A stretch of 64,000 bases of DNA from Lytechinus pictus (Eukaryota; Echinodermata; Echinoidea; Temnopleuroida; Toxopneustidae), in assembly GCF_037042905.1 (NCBI RefSeq), contig NC_087256.1, positions 30,716,501 through 30,780,500 on the forward strand, in the 5' to 3' direction. Both the position numbers and the translations under genes were made by a program. The first letter of the stretch is position 1. Every line of letters begins with the position of its first letter. A model generated the notes under the pieces. The model was not told the origin of the DNA. It ran no database searches and worked only from the letters and a program-made list of their open reading frames with translations. Below, piece by piece: positions 12,121-24,900 of this stretch.

Positions 12121-12282
12121 CCATTTTCTTCTTCTTCTTCTTCTTCTTTTTCTTCTTCTTCTCCTTTTTTTCTTCTTCTTAATCTTCTTCTTGTTATTAT
12201 TATTATTATCATTACTATTATTATCATTATTATGATCATTACTATTATTATAATTATTATTTATATTATTATCATCCTTTCT
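12121..12282 (+). repeat. Compound (TTC)n / (TTA)n microsatellite
   Basis: A CTT/TTC tract of roughly 70 bases grades into a TTA/ATT-rich tract. It is simple sequence with no coding interpretation. Confidence 0.9.
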
Positions 12283-14139
12283 TCCTTTCTTCAAAATCTA
12301 GTTCTCGTTATCTGCCTCCGCTCTTTTTATTCTACTTCACCAAAGCATGCATCTTTGCATCTTCTGATGAAAGGAACAGAATACGGAACCCTTCAAAATG
12401 TAAAGTTATACAGTGTTTATTCATTTTTTAAATTTTGCTCTTCAACAAACCATGCTTTCTTTTGGTAAAGAGCACTGTGTGATTTAAAGGAATTTCCTTA
12501 TATCGATAATAATCCGATTCCACACGAGAGTTGCTCATTGAAACAGATTTACGTTTACAAATCTTTTCACATGAATAACCATCGCTTTATTTACAAAAAA
12601 TCTCGATATTGATTTGTTATTGTTCAAGTATGACACTGACATCCCCTTATGAATGAAGACGAATTTTAAAGTTTTGAAGAAAGTAAAAGCTACTCAGGCG
12701 CGGATCTAACCGGATTGGACACAATAGTTTTGAGAGTCCTACTACTGTGCGACATGGCCCTAAAAATGGTAGAGTGTCTAATCTGACTGTACCCGCTCCC
12801 ACTTATCTGCGAGTAATTCTCACGCCTTCTACAGTTTGTACAAGGTCTTTTAATTAAGAATCAAATTTCAATTTTATCGGATTCCCATCTGAATTCATAA
12901 CATACTGTTGACATATTAAAGAACGAATTTGATTGAATTTATTTCTACGACAAAAACACAATACAAAATGATATAGTATTACATTAAAAAGTACATATAA
13001 AGATTTTCATTTATAAACAATTTTCATTCAAATACAAATTATAGGGAAATAATCTCTTTTGAACGATGTGTCACATATTATTGCCTTCTATTTGTTCAAA
13101 CAGATCGAATCCACAACGCCATCAGTATGGCAGGATGTAACGGCTAGTGTTCCTTCTTTCGACTATCCAATGGCGGTGGCGGTTTCGTTTTGATAGCATT
13201 ATGGAATGTGTTTACGATTTTTTTTGGATTTAAAAATACAGAGAAAAAACATTATTTTGGAACATATGCATGCAAGAGAAATCATATACAATTAAAACAA
13301 AGAATTATAAATATGGGAGATTTATTTCATTTTGTGTACGTTCACTTCGGTTTGCATTTGACGTACTCATGATTTATGTTCTGCTGTTCTACAATTATCA
13401 CGTAAGAAGGCAGACTTCAGTCGCCAGAAATGAAATACTAAGTTGTATCCCATCTCACTGCCACGCTTCTTAGCTGCGGAAGATACGGTACAAGGAAGTC
13501 GAGATGTTATGCTAGCTTCAAGATAGGATTAATTAGAAATAGAAACGGTTGAGGTGTTTAAGGCTGAGTCTTTGCACAAGGAAAATAACAATGGAAGAAT
13601 AAAGAAGGAAATCCAAGCTCAAAAGTGCAGTTGGTTGAAAAAAGAAAGCATTCTAAGATATAAATAACTCTTTACATTGGGCCTTTTCTACAATGAAGAG
13701 ACGCTCATGCCGCGAGCGATGGGGAAGGGGGGGGGGAAGGTGACTCGGTCGTTCAACTTTGGTTAATTTTATTTACTTTTATTTCCCATATCTTGAACTA
13801 TTTCTGAGAGTGTACCAATTAATTCACTTTAGTTCATTATTTTAGTTCACTGTCAAATTTCCAAATCATTTCAAAATGTTACCCCTCAATTTGAACGAAA
13901 CTTCAGTTTTATATTTGATTTAAACACCCAGCTCCGTTTTTATCAAATCACTTTTGGAATAAGATCTGCAATAAAACATTATTAAAAAAAATGCATCCCA
14001 TATCATGGCTGTAATCGGAGTGTCATTCGTTACCTTATATATACTGTGTTGTATAATTTTAGTACGGGGTTAAGAAAATCCAGTGTTAAAAAAACGTATG
14101 AAATGTTTATTCCTGAGTGAAAAATAAAATCAGTGACAA
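12283..14139. other. Gene-free stretch
   Basis: No exon or RNA gene could be supported. A G-rich run lies near 13727-13738. The sequence is otherwise unremarkable AT-rich DNA. Confidence 0.4.
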
Positions 14140-14540
14140 CAAATGTCACATCTCCTTAAATTATTAGCCTTTATTAGCTTTATTAGCTCTCGAACCTCTA
14201 CAAAATATGGTGACCGCGCCTTTTCTTCAATTGCCCCTTCCCTTTGGAATAAGCTACCATCTTACATTCATAATGCCAAGTCTGTAAATCAGTTCAAAAC
14301 CCTACTCAAAACCTACCTGTTTAATAAATGATTCACAGTTGTGGGTCGGTCAATTGGAGGTGCACACCAGTTTTGATTTTTGATTATTAGTATAGTTGTA
14401 TTAGCTGTGTCATTTTCCCCTGTCACTTTTATTTTACTAGTATTTTATTTTTAACCCAAATACAAACCATAAACAGAACACAGTGCGCTTAGAAACACCA
14501 GTAGTAAGCGCCTTATAAATGTTATGTATTATTATTAAAA
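14140..14540 (+). mobile_element. 5'-truncated LINE, 3' end (CR1/L2-like)
   Basis: The frame 14143-14331 ends with the pattern seen at the C-terminus of CR1/L2-type reverse-transcriptase ORFs: a YGDRAFSSIAPSLWNKLP segment, then a short spacer, an FKTLLKTYLF-like end and a stop. It is followed by a 3' UTR-like stretch ending GCGCCTTATAAATGTTATGTATTATTATT. The reverse-transcriptase core is missing, so this is a dead 5'-truncated copy. The same 3' word (CCTTTATAAATGTTACATATTATTATT) ends the SINE near 31490, so the SINE and LINE may share a tail. Confidence 0.7.
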
Positions 14541-14893
14541 TGGTATATCTTAGCATTTCTAAGAACGCGTATCACTGAAAAACATTGTTTTAAATATAAT
14601 TTGACAAAATGAACTTGGTTCTATTTCATGCTCTATCAGTGCAGTGAACACATTGAGCTATGAAAAAATAAAAGAAATTCAAGCATTTAGAACCCTACAG
14701 CTTGTTCATTTCTCATCTCCGTACCATTTCTTATAATTTTTTAAATCACTTAAGTGCATTCTGCTGAGTACATTCATGTTGAGTAAAGTCAATTCAAATG
14801 CGTAAAAGAAACTTGTTATGGACGTAGTGTTGACAGACAAATCCACGCTTCATATAATTTCCCTATTTATTGTGTCGTGGAGGTAAACAACCT

Positions 14894-15024
14894 AGGGCCC
14901 GTAACACATAGCTTAACAATGATCGTAGAACATTTTCTATGATTGATTCCATTGACTACAATGTACAATCAATCGTAAAAATCAAGCGTACGATCAATCG
15001 CTAACCTTTGTGTTACGGAGCCCT
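14894..15024. mobile_element. Fold-back MITE (GGGCCCGTAACACA ends)
   Basis: About 131 bp with inverted ends AGGGCCCGTAACACA on the left and TGTGTTACGGAGCCCT on the right. Further complementary arms lie inside (ATGATCGTA against TACGATCAAT). A single end of the same family occurs near 30610-30635 (TTTGTGTTACGGGGCTC). Confidence 0.6.
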
Positions 15025-15803
15025 GTTCAGTATTTTGTACCACTTTTTTTTAAATAATGGTACTCAATGAAGCTTGGTCATAACTAATACGTTATTCTTT
15101 CAAGTAATACAAGTCTGATAATTATCAATTTGATAATTTTTTTTCTAAACTATCATAAACATTGGGTTTCCTTTTATTGACATGTCACGTATAGTTTCTT
15201 TTTAACTTGTCCAGGTTGATTTATGATAGGAGAACCTCAGAAATCGACTTTCTTAGCAAACACTAAATCTACAAAAGAGCAAACAGAAATGAATTTGACG
15301 TAACACGCCAAGTGACGCGTCGTTGTTGTCAGGCTCCGTGTGGTTAGTGTATTTTGTTTCCTTTCGTAAAAGATACACCGATAATCTACTCCCCGTCCAC
15401 TCTCCTAGCTCTTCCCATTTTGCATGTTTATCTAAATCCGCGTTAGCTTTAGAACTACTTTAATTTGAATGGGGCCACAAAATCTCTGACTCATTCAGTA
15501 CATCGTTGATAATTGTCCGTTCGCCCTCCAGATTATACATCTGAGAAGAAAAGAAAGAAAAGCTTTCAATCAAAGCAACGCATTCAAGAAGGAATCCCTG
15601 AATTCTCAGGTAACTCATAAAATGGCACAACAATGGCAAGAATGCTCATCCGCAAAAGCTACTTTCTAAAGACTCCCACCGTTTAACGCTCGCCCCCGGG
15701 TTGAGTCGACGCCTAATTCTTGTCAAGGAAAGTTGATGCCTGGATGGGCACATGGTGCAACTGGGCGCGGTCCAACGAAGAACCATTCACTTTCCCCTGA
15801 ACC

Positions 15804-15809
15804 GTATAA
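15804..15809 (+). promoter_or_regulatory. TATA box of the EGF-repeat gene
   Basis: TATAAA lies about 100 bp upstream of the start codon at 15907. A transcription start about 30 bp downstream, near 15835, would leave a 5' UTR of roughly 70 bases. No other strong TATA sits between it and the start codon. Confidence 0.55.
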
Positions 15810-15906
15810 AATGGAAAAAAATCTTGTGGCTGTCTGACACTTTCATCCAAATTTCTGCCAGGAGAAATCTTTCTGCTCTGCGCTGCGTCGGGAATAAGAC
15901 TTCAAG

Positions 15907-18900
15907 ATGAAGACATATCTTGCTTTCATGGTCGCCATCATTGGCGTTGGTATGGTTGTCGCTGAAGAGAATCTGAGTACGTATTCTTCTTTTTATCTTC
16001 ATTGATATTCACTTTCTAATTAATAATAACTGATAATTGAAAGGCAACGTTTTGTTGACATATAGTCCTAGCAGTATGTCACCCTCTTCGTCGTTGTTAA
16101 CCCTATTCGAATAATGTTCGTATCCTTGTATTGCTTTATGATTTTTTTCTATTGTTTTATGTTACCTTTACTTAGTCTATTATTGTTGTATTTGCTATTG
16201 CTCTATTCTAAACTCTGTTTTTATTGCATTGAGTGAATAATATGCTGACTATATTGATCATTTCCTTCTTACTATATATTTTTTTTAAGGCATGTGCCAC
16301 GAAAATATTACTGCCAAATATTCAGCGTTTAGATATATTTTATTATATCCAATTTGTTCTCTCTATCCCATCACGTTTTGTGTAGAATCTTCGCCATCAT
16401 GCAAAGCGTTCCCCTTTTTTCTTCAAAATTGAGAATCCGTATCTATATTTTTAGTCCGGACTTTCGCATTTACTACGGAAATACTTTTTCCTAGGTCTAT
16501 GCTACAAGGCACCAATTCCTTTGGAAATGCAAGTCAAATCATAATGGAGTGCTGAGAGGCTTTTGTCGAAAGTTGGCGGACTGGACTGGGACAGCATCGG
16601 AATCTCTTGACTCTGGACAACGACGTTTTGCAATTGTTCGTCTGGTGCAAATCTTCGGTTTATCTGCTGTCCCAGTCTATCAACTTTCGACAAACGCACG
16701 TCCGCTCTAATTCTCCATTGTGACTTTCATTTCATTTTAAAGGAATCGATGCATTGTAGAGAGTGTCTGAGTGTGTCTCCGTAGTAAATGCGAAAACACC
16801 CAAATGATGTGCCTTTTCAGTGTTGTTTTGAGGGATAATGAAATATCCTCGCATGTCTCGCGATATCCATATAATTATTGATTAAATGGATGGGAAATAT
16901 GATATTAGAAAATATTGAAATCTTGCCGGAAAATGTGGGAGCTTGCAGAAAAGTTGCAATTAAATGAAAAGGAATCGATGCATTGTAGAGAGTGTCTCCG
17001 TAGTAAATGCGAAAACTCCCAAATGAGGTGCGTTTTCAGTGCAGTTTTGAGGGATAATGAAATATCCTCGCATGTCTCACGATATCCATAGAATTATTGA
17101 TAAAATGGATGGGAAATATGATATTAGAAAATATTGAAATCTTGTGGGAAAATGTGGGAGCTTGCAGAAACGTTGCAATTAAATGAAACCTAAAAAAGAG
17201 ATGAAACGGGATGAAACGTTACATATTTTCATCCCAGATGAGCTCAAGTATGGGACTTACAGGCCCGTATTCTGAACTCATGTTTAAAGGAGAATGAAAC
17301 CCTTGAAACCAGCTGAATCCATATCAAAGAGAAAAATCAAAGAAACATATTGTTGAAAGTTTGAGGAAGATTGAATGAATAATAAGAAAGTTATGAGCAT
17401 TTGAATATTGAGATCACTAATGCCATGTAGATCCTCCCATTGGCAATGCGACCAAGATCTGTGATGTCACACACGTACAACTCCCTCATTACTTCAGTAC
17501 TTATTTCACTTATATTCTCACTTTTATAGAGTCTATCACAAGGTGAGGTGTTCATTTTATGAGAGGACGAGTACAGAGGTTTCACAACATTATATCATTG
17601 ATGAATCGTTTGTCATATGATTAGAATGAGCAAAAAGAGATGTTTTGGGGTATATTTTCAGTGTCCAAATGGGGAGAGTTGTTCATCTGTGACAACATAG
17701 ATCTTGGTCGCATTGCCAATGAGAGGATCACCATAGCATTAGTGATCTCAACATTCAAATGCTCATAACTCTTCTATTGCTAGTCCTATTTTACTCAAAC
17801 TTTTTTTGATATTATTCTTTGATTTTTCTGCTTTCAAAAAAGCTAACTTGCTCCAAGAGTTTCATTCTCCTTTAAATCAAACCCTGGTTTAAAGTTGTGG
17901 TTTAACTATGGATAGCCAATTGGAACATAAATCTCTATTAGTTCATGTTCAATTTATTAACTCTTAATGACACTCAAATCATTTATATATAACTGTTTCA
18001 GAAGGATAACTGAAATATTTTCTTCATTTTGAAAGCAAAGGGAAACAAAATAGTAAATATAAGAAGTATACAATATAAGCAGAATGTTTGATTTTTTTGC
18101 TCTGCATAATTTTAGCACAGAGTTAGACTTACTATGGTCTAAAGTTAAACCTGACTTAAGAATACGGGCCACAGTATCTGATATCTAAATTAGCATTTGA
18201 AAACGGTCCGTTCAGAAGCTCGTCCAAGATACCGAAGACTTATTCAAGGTGATGGTCAACTACTTATAAGGCAGTCTACCCTAACAAGTACATGTGGTTA
18301 ATTTCCTTGCCGTGATCGAATTGATCCTATTCAAATTATATACATGTATACATTTTTCTTTTCAGAGGAAAGGCTCGTGGTAGCCCTGAAATCACTTGTA
18401 CAGGACAGTAAGTATAAACTAATTTTCATTAAAAAAAAAAGTTAATAAATTTCCGAGAGAATATATCTAAAGGAGAATGAAACCAGGTTACACTATAAAA
18501 GCAGATCAACTAAAGTTTGAAGGAGAATGGAATTGAGGAGGTTAAGATTTGAATAATCACAAAATATGTGATGTCCACTGATCTGTAACTGATCAGTGGT
18601 TACGTCACACCTGAACAGTCACTCGTTATTCTTGTAAGGATTCAATCTTCATTCTATCTCGTCTAAAAATTACACATTGCAGAGGACAAGTACACAAGCT
18701 AACCTGTTCCAAAGATTTCCTTCTCGTTGAAAGGATTTTGTACATATACTGTACGGTACCGTATGTAATTGTAGAAACAAAGAATTTACATATATCTCAA
18801 ATGTTCTCTTTACTATATCCAAAGTAAGTTCCCCTCATAGTAGTGGTTTACAAGATTATTTTATATCAGATTATATATATTTTGAACGACAAGATATAAG

Positions 18901-21900
18901 CAAACTCATTACCTTTGTTTTTATTAAGCATTAATTTCTCCATATCATAGTTACATCTTCCATATTTTGGGTAAATATAATAAAGCATAGTCATGATTGT
19001 AGGCAAAAATAAATTCACAAACTGTCCATTTGGAATTCGGCAGAATGTAAATGAGTTTGTCATTTCCTGCGATCCTGCGGACAATTAACTATGCTTCCGA
19101 CCCAAGATGCAAGTTTGGCGAATCCCTGGAAGAGGAATTGAAATCCCCATGAAAGTGAGTTATCGCAAATACTGGACAGACGCTTTCTGAAACGTTGAGA
19201 ATATATTGTCAAAAAAACCTTCGTGAAAAAGCAGTCCTTGTCGAAAATCGGTGAATCAAAACAGCAGTTTCGTCCTGGTCTTTGGACAATGATAAATTTG
19301 CAATTTTTTGTCCGGTCCGAGTCTAGGGACGATCTGCTGTCCCGTTTCACGAATTTTCGACAATGACCTCTAATCTGTTCATGGTAATTTGACGGGCATT
19401 TTCAATAGATTTTTAACGCTTCAGAAAGTGTCTGTGTAGTGGTTGCGAAAACTCGCCAAAGCCACAGTCGCACAAACGAAACCGACCGATGACACGTTAT
19501 AGGAAAAGACCAAATAGCTTTGGTCGGTCTGGGAGTGGGAAGCCTACTGAACTAGATCATGGTCGCAGACAGGGGGGGAAGGCCGAGGCGCATGCCCCCC
19601 CCCAAAAAAAAAAAGTTCGCTTGCTTTGCTTCCTCGCTTTCGAGTTTCTTTGTATTTTTTTATTAGTCCCCCTCTTAAGTTTGGGTTAGGGGGAGTAGCT
19701 CCACTTTAACACAAGCCAAATTGGACAATGATCTTGTATATTCACTTTGAATTCGTAGGTGGTACTCTAGCAGGGAATGACACACTCGTTCAATTGTTAA
19801 ACGGTTTTGAATGCAAATTTTGCTTGGAGCGTTGTGGCCCGGTAATTAAGTCATTTAGTCACAGGTGTTCAAAACAGAAAGAGGGTCGTGGGTACAAATC
19901 CCAGTCAGAGGTAATTTCCTTCAGCTAGAAATTGACCCACAATGTGCTGCACTCAACCCAGGTGAGGTGAATGCTAGTATGGAAGTATTTCCTTATTTCC
20001 TTTTCCCCTGAACATGTGGAATTACCATTGTTTAACGTTTTATGGTTCAGTCATGTTGGTCCTTATTGCAAAATCTGTAAAAAAAAAATGAAATATTGTA
20101 TAATTCAAACAATAACAGACAAAAGAAATAGAGAGTGTGGGACATCATCGATTCTCTCATTTGCATGTGACTAAATTGTGCATATAACTATTTCGTGAAA
20201 AATAATCGAAACTTTAAAATGTCATAACTTTCTTATTTTACATCCGATTTTGATGAATTTTTTAGCAATATGCTTGTCTGATATTTCTCTATTGATTCAA
20301 ATCAACATTTTTTTCTGGGGTGGACTTGACCTTTAAATATCATTACCTTCCGTGATAGATGAGGAGCTAAGTCTGGAAGCCCGAGACTCTCAGACTAGGT
20401 GCATGATGGATACCAAGAACTGCAACGAACACGGTTCATGCGTTTCGGACCGATGGGGATCGTACTACTGCAAGTGTACCTGGCCATACAGATATGGAGG
20501 ATCCGACTCTTCTTGCCATCGTTAGTATACAAACGAACAAAATTGTACAAGAGTTGCTCTTTTCCTTTCATAGAATAATTGCTCACACTTGTTTTCTTTA
20601 TACGCACACTTGAGATAGATTTACATCTATCCGGACAAAAAGAAATAATAACACCCCCATAGCTATATCCCTAAACACATCCCTTACAGTCGGACGTATG
20701 TCCCCGACATACCCTACATCCAAGTCTTTTGAAAATGTCCTTTTGTTTGAGTGGTATCTTCTCGTTTTGTCCCAAGTGTCATCTGAGACTAAGACGGAAT
20801 ACTTACAAAAACTTACGTACCCTTTAAAAAAAATGTTTAAAAATGTATATCTATTTCATTGATGTCTTCTCGTATTGTTCCCATCTAAGACTAAGTCCTA
20901 AGAAATACCCTCGAATCATAATGTACACAAAAATGAAAAAAAAAAAGTAAAATGTCTTTGTCTCACTGATGTTATTTCGATTTGTCTCGAGTGTCATATA
21001 ATAGCTTCTCGTCTTGTTCCCAGGGCCATATGAGACTAGCTCGGAAGATTAAAAAATGTACACGTTCCCTATAAAACAAATAACAGATGTCTTTTTGTCT
21101 CCTGGATGTATTTTTTCTCGTTTCGACCCCAGTGTCATAATTCTTACACACGTTCACTATCAAAATAAAATTCTGTCTCATTGATGTCTTTTCGTTTTGT
21201 CTCCAGCGCCACCTGAGACTAAGCCGGAAGACCTAGAGATGCAAGCCAGAGACACCGAGAGCAGGTGTATGACAGACACTAACGAGTGCGATGGACACGG
21301 TACTTGTGTTCAGAGTACGTTCGGTAGGAGGACTGGACAGTTTATCTGCCGCTGCGATGCTGGATACAAGAACAACCTAAATGGTGGTTGCAATGGTATG
21401 TATCAAAATATGGGGGACAGGGGCGACTATGACTTTCAAGCAATTAAAAAAAGAAAAAGAAAAAAGAGAGGAAATGGATGAGAAATACGAATTTCTCGGG
21501 ATTGAAATAGATCCAGCGCGGCTTTAAGTAGGTTCTAGTCGCATTCTAACAATTTAAAAGAAATAACATTTCACTTGTATTTAACATACACACACAAAAT
21601 GAGGATAAATAACATAACCCTTTTTTTTAGTCAAATGAGATTGTTTACCCAAATTGTAAAACGACACTTAATGTGATGCATTCACGACACGAAATTATGG
21701 ATAGTTGAATAATTTTTAGAAACACGCGCTGATGATAGTGAAAGAAGCTATAAGTCAATAGGTTTTCAAGTATCACTTAAATATTTCCTATTCATTTTCC
21801 CAAACTACATAGGCATCAGAATACAGGTATTTGCACTTATTGACCTGGTTTTCCTGAATTATACCTCCTCCCGGTTATCCGAGAATGCACTTCTATTGAT

Positions 21901-24900
21901 ATATTTAAACGTTACTTGAAGGCACGTCTATTAAATTTTTCCTATTCTTAGTGTAAATTACTCCTTCTTTATACCTCGGATTCAAGGTAATGAAAAAGCT
22001 GATAAGTTAGCCAAAGAAGCTTTAGATCTGGATGTAACAGAAATACAGATACCTTACACGGATCTAAAATCAAAGGTTAATACTTATATTAGAAATAAAT
22101 GGCAAACATCATGGGATCTAAATCCTAATAATAAACTCCATCAACACCAACCAAGACTTGAATCACAAAATTCTCTTCCATTAGCTAAACGACGGGAAGA
22201 CATTGTATTGACCCGTGCTCGTATTGGACATTCTCACTTAACACATGCATATTTATTTGCAGGAGAAAATCCACCTCAATGTATATCATGTAATTGTACA
22301 CTTACAGTTAAACACATCCTCATTGAATGTGCTGATTTTGCACATATTCGTACTAACTTTTATGATGTTCCTGACCTTAAGACATTATTTAGAGATATTT
22401 CACGATTATGTATTGTAAATTTCCTAAAGGAGATCAATCTTTTTATTAGATTTTAGGTGGGAAACTGTTCGAATCCCAATCACAACAGGTATACCCTTGG
22501 GCAAGGTATTTTATTCCAATTGTCTAGTCTTTCGGAGGAGACTCTAAGCCGTCGGTCCCGTGTAAGGGAGAGTCACACCATTTGCACGTTAAAAAACCTA
22601 CTCCTCTTTTCGTAAAGAGTAGGGAAGTTATCCCGGGGAAGTAGTTAACATATTAATTTATTGCTGATAATCACTTATAATCCTGTTCCTTTGTAAAGTT
22701 GCATTAGGGTAATTTGTACTGTATTATAGTAACCTTTCCAGATTAACTGTCCGACACTTATATGACACGCATGTGTTGATAGTGTCGTTAAATTTTTATC
22801 AATCAATCAATCTTTATACCTCGGTCACATTTGTTCTACGGCGGCAGTATGGCGAGTCGAAAACAGTCGTTTTAACATTTTTTGTACCAGCTAATTATAG
22901 GTGGTTTGAATAAAAATGAATAAAACGGCTGTTTTCGACTCGCCGTACGGCCGCCGTAGAGCAAATGTGACCGAGGTATTAATGTATCATTGCGAATGTT
23001 GATTTTTTTTTCTCTCCATACCTTCTTTCTTTCATTGCCTCTTGGGCGCCCTACCGCTACTACATACTATCATCATCACCATCATCATCACCTTCATCAT
23101 CACCACCATCATCATCACCATCATGATCATCATCTTTATGATCATCATCATCACCATCACCATCATCATCGTCATCATCATCGTCATCATCACCATCATC
23201 ATCATCGTCATCATCACCTACATCATTACTATTATTATCATTACTCCTGCAGCCCTTACTGAACGAGAGATCGAATACCTGTCCAACGTTGCTCGCGACA
23301 TGGAGCTGGAAATGTTGACCCGTGACACAATGTCCCGTTGCGTCTCTGACACACAGAACTGCGACGGGAACGGCAAGTGCACACAGAGTACCTTCGGCCG
23401 TAACAGCGGACAATACATCTGCCTCTGTGACGCTGGCTTCAAGAACAATGCATACGGAGGCTGCTCCCGTAAGTATTCAACATCTTTACTGTCACTTGGT
23501 GTACAGGCAGTTACTCTACTTCTCGCATAGTATAATACCACGTGGTCTAATTCCATTTGGTCTACCATCACATATACTGTGTTTGGTCTATAATACACTT
23601 GATCCTATACTCAGACAATTCTCATCTAAGCTAAAGCACAGTTCTTATCACCTAAAGCTAAAGTACAGTTCTAATCACCACTTCGTCGACTAATTATGGT
23701 AAACTTTGTCACTATTTGGTCTATAAATAGTTCATCTAACCATAGAGACTAGACTCTTAGACCAAGTGTATATTACATAAAACAGGCGGCCTAACGGGAA
23801 ATTAGACAAAATTACGCATGGACATACTGGTGATTAGATCAAACAGTGCACTAACTGGGTGGTGTTTTCTTTAAATAAGAGTGGAAAACGCTATAATTCC
23901 TTGGCTTTTTTCCACTCCTTACCAGCCTTTTGCCATTGCGTTTTTAGAGTGTACGAACTCGGATTAGACCATGCGCGATAAGACCGAACGAAGAGAAGAC
24001 AAAGCAGGTCTATTTAGACCTATCGGTAATTTACCTATGCAACATACTCAGAAATTGTAACTACTATTGCTGCTATTATGAAATAAAAATGATTAATATT
24101 TAAAGTTACCGATGTTTGAAAATATGATATAAACGGGCTGGGCATCTTTCTCCCTTGGGGGTGGTGGTGGTGGGACGGAGGGGGTTGTTAGAGTTTCGGG
24201 AGCTGTATAGTAATATTCGTTTATGAATCCAATTGACTTGATTGATATCTAGCTTTACGAATATCCTGATAGAACGTCCCGCTTTGTTGACCGGACCCTC
24301 ATTGTTTAACGTTGTTCATTAGTATAGAATCGTTTGACCAATATTCATATTTGTGTTTCCCGACATATACAGCCCAAACAGAACGTGAGGTTGAGTTTCT
24401 AGCCATGCTCTCTCGCGATCTGCAACTGGAACTGCAAGCCCGTGACACCTTGCGTCAGTGTAACGCTGACACCAACAACTGTGACGGGGCCGGTGAGTGC
24501 AAGCAAAGTGCCTTCGGACGTAACCTTGGACAATACATCTGTTGGTGTAATACAGGCTACAGCAATAACCTGTATGGTGGATGTTCACGTAAGTATATCA
24601 TTTAACGAGTTATTGTGTGATTTTATTTATTTGTTTTAGTTATTTATTTACCACTCGTGGGATGGAACACCCTATCTGCAAATGCTGTTTTCCATAGGGG
24701 TCCATACATACAAAAATAAAAATGTACAATATACAATCAAACATGGTAATGACAAAAGCATAAAAACATAAAATAATGGCGAAAGAAACAAAATACAATA
24801 TGATAATAAAAGCAAAATATATATAAAAGCAATAAGGGGATTAAAAGAAAAAATGTTTAAAAATGTAAACAATAGAAAAATAACTTAAAGATAACCTAAA

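Noticed and set aside
23042-23530. 162-residue frame joining a poly-Ile/Thr stretch to an EGF domain
   Set aside because: The first half is the CAT/CAC microsatellite in the intron; the real exon starts at the acceptor before 23253.
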